In this document: positions 5,338 to 5,703 of the stretch, in pieces
Numbering within the stretch: the first letter of the stretch is position 1
Layout of the letters: every line of letters starts with the position of its first letter
From: Methanosarcinales archaeon
Lineage (GTDB): Archaea; Halobacteriota; Syntropharchaeia; Alkanophagales; Methanospirareceae
Length of the DNA: 5,703 nucleotides
Assembly: GCA_030621945.1 (NCBI GenBank)
Contig: JAUXGS010000073.1
Location: 1-5,703, forward strand
Direction: 5' to 3'
Program-made: the position numbers and the translations under genes
Notes under the pieces: generated by a model
The model's database searches: none
What the model saw: only the letters and a program-made list of their open reading frames with translations
What the model was told of the DNA's origin: nothing

Positions 5338-5359
5338 AGCGGGATAACGTATAACCGCT
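5338..5359. promoter_or_regulatory. Palindrome AGCGG-N12-CCGCT over the predicted start site, possible operator
   Basis: The arms AGCGG (5338-5342) and CCGCT (5355-5359) are perfect inverted repeats. The spacer contains ATAAC twice (5344-5348 and 5351-5355, the second running into the right arm). The location between the TATA box and the start codon is where archaeal repressors often bind. Its GTATAACCGC core resembles the palindrome upstream of the regulator gene. It could alternatively form a small leader hairpin. Confidence 0.35.
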
Positions 5360-5374
5360 CCAGGAAGGAAACAA

Positions 5375-5703
5375 ATGTGCGGGATAATCGGCGTTTTTAA
5401 CAATGAACGGTCAGTAGAACTCGTGATAAAGGGTTTAGAAGTGCTGAAAAAACGAAAAGATGCAGATTTTTTGATTCGCACTGATAGCGATGAGTTTTAT
5501 TCAAAAGACGTGCACGAATTAAAACAGAAGGTGAAGCAGGGCAGTAAAAATTGCATTGCGTGCTGTTGTTCCTGTAAAACAGCTCTTTCAAGAAAGCGGT
5601 TAGGGGGCCGGTTTGTAGCAGATGCTGAGATATACAACGCGGATGAACTAAAAGAAGATTATTCACTTTTAAACGAGACAGACGGAGTGTTTGCATTTGC
5701 GTG
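5375..5703 (+). CDS. Divergent asparagine-synthetase-like protein, N-terminal class II amidotransferase domain (partial)
   Basis: The 5' end only: 109 complete codons reach the window edge in an open frame. The protein begins MCGIIGVFNN, the class II glutamine amidotransferase start in which Cys2, exposed after Met removal, is the nucleophile that releases ammonia from glutamine. Further on, GGRFVADAEIYNADEL (77-92) corresponds to the (N)GEIYN-type motif of AsnB proteins, and DGVFAFA (103-109) to the end of that domain before the synthetase half. The domain is compressed: AsnB amidotransferase domains are usually near 200 residues. The oxyanion-hole Asn-Gly preceding EIYN reads Asp-Ala here (D83-A84), and a segment with the usual glutamine-binding aspartate seems missing. 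C60, C63, C64, C65 and C67 form an unusual cluster. The start has GGAAGG 6 nt upstream. The likely overall family is archaeal AsnB-like synthetase, but the ATP-pyrophosphatase half is outside the window and glutaminase activity is doubtful. Confidence 0.75.
   Translation, partial: MCGIIGVFNNERSVELVIKGLEVLKKRKDADFLIRTDSDEFYSKDVHELKQKVKQGSKNCIACCCSCKTALSRKRLGGRFVADAEIYNADELKEDYSLLNETDGVFAFA

Noticed and set aside
5185..5696. Two overlapping minus-strand frames of 98-99 codons opposite the amidotransferase start
   Set aside because: The plus strand holds the MCGIIGVF amidotransferase start with a ribosome binding site. The opposite frames overlap each other and show no recognisable domain.
5375..5703. 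PurF or GlmS rather than an AsnB-like protein
   Set aside because: The AEIYN motif with a following DGVFAFA block is the AsnB-type arrangement, and the characteristic PurF and GlmS (RGYDSAG-type) motifs after the N-terminus are missing.

Overview
The window looks archaeal, most likely from a euryarchaeote of the methanogen/ANME type. The signs are a DUF131-type small membrane protein, an EndoQ-type PHP endonuclease with a terminal PCNA-binding (PIP) motif, two intron-less tRNA genes without encoded CCA (one with clear archaeal initiator features), AT-rich TATA-like elements about 25 bp upstream of starts, and a gene that appears leaderless. Lineage is inferred from gene content only; no marker here fixes a genus.

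Layout. Bases 1-136 hold at most the last residues of a gene entering from the left. A two-helix DUF131 protein (137-412, minus) diverges from a tandem-SIS-domain protein (488-1597, plus) across a 75-bp promoter region. The SIS gene converges, with a 14-bp gap, on a minus-strand block reading right to left: initiator tRNA-Met (4532-4606), EndoQ (3225-4520), tRNA-Lys(CUU) (3052-3125) and a COG2509-type FAD-dependent oxidoreductase (1612-3036). In both tRNA/protein pairs the protein gene starts only 11-15 nt after the tRNA 3' end, which suggests tRNA-mRNA co-transcripts. To the right, on the plus strand, are a 97-aa ArsR-like winged-helix regulator (4745-5038), a 336-bp structured intergenic region, and the 5' end of a divergent asparagine-synthetase-like gene (5375 to the window edge).

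The least ordinary part is 5041-5374. It contains a short terminator-like hairpin, then a 71-nt rod-shaped inverted repeat closed by a GAAA tetraloop whose three wobble pairs are all G-U in the plus sense. A 56-codon hydrophobic reading frame starts inside the apical stem of that rod and may be a transposase remnant. A 22-bp palindrome precedes the synthetase gene and shares a GTATAAC(C)GC core with a palindrome upstream of the regulator gene.

The genes do not form one pathway. EndoQ acts in repair of deaminated DNA, the tRNAs and the amidotransferase in translation and amino-acid metabolism, and the SIS, FAD and DUF131 proteins have no known substrates. I see no CRISPR array, intact insertion sequence or defence system.
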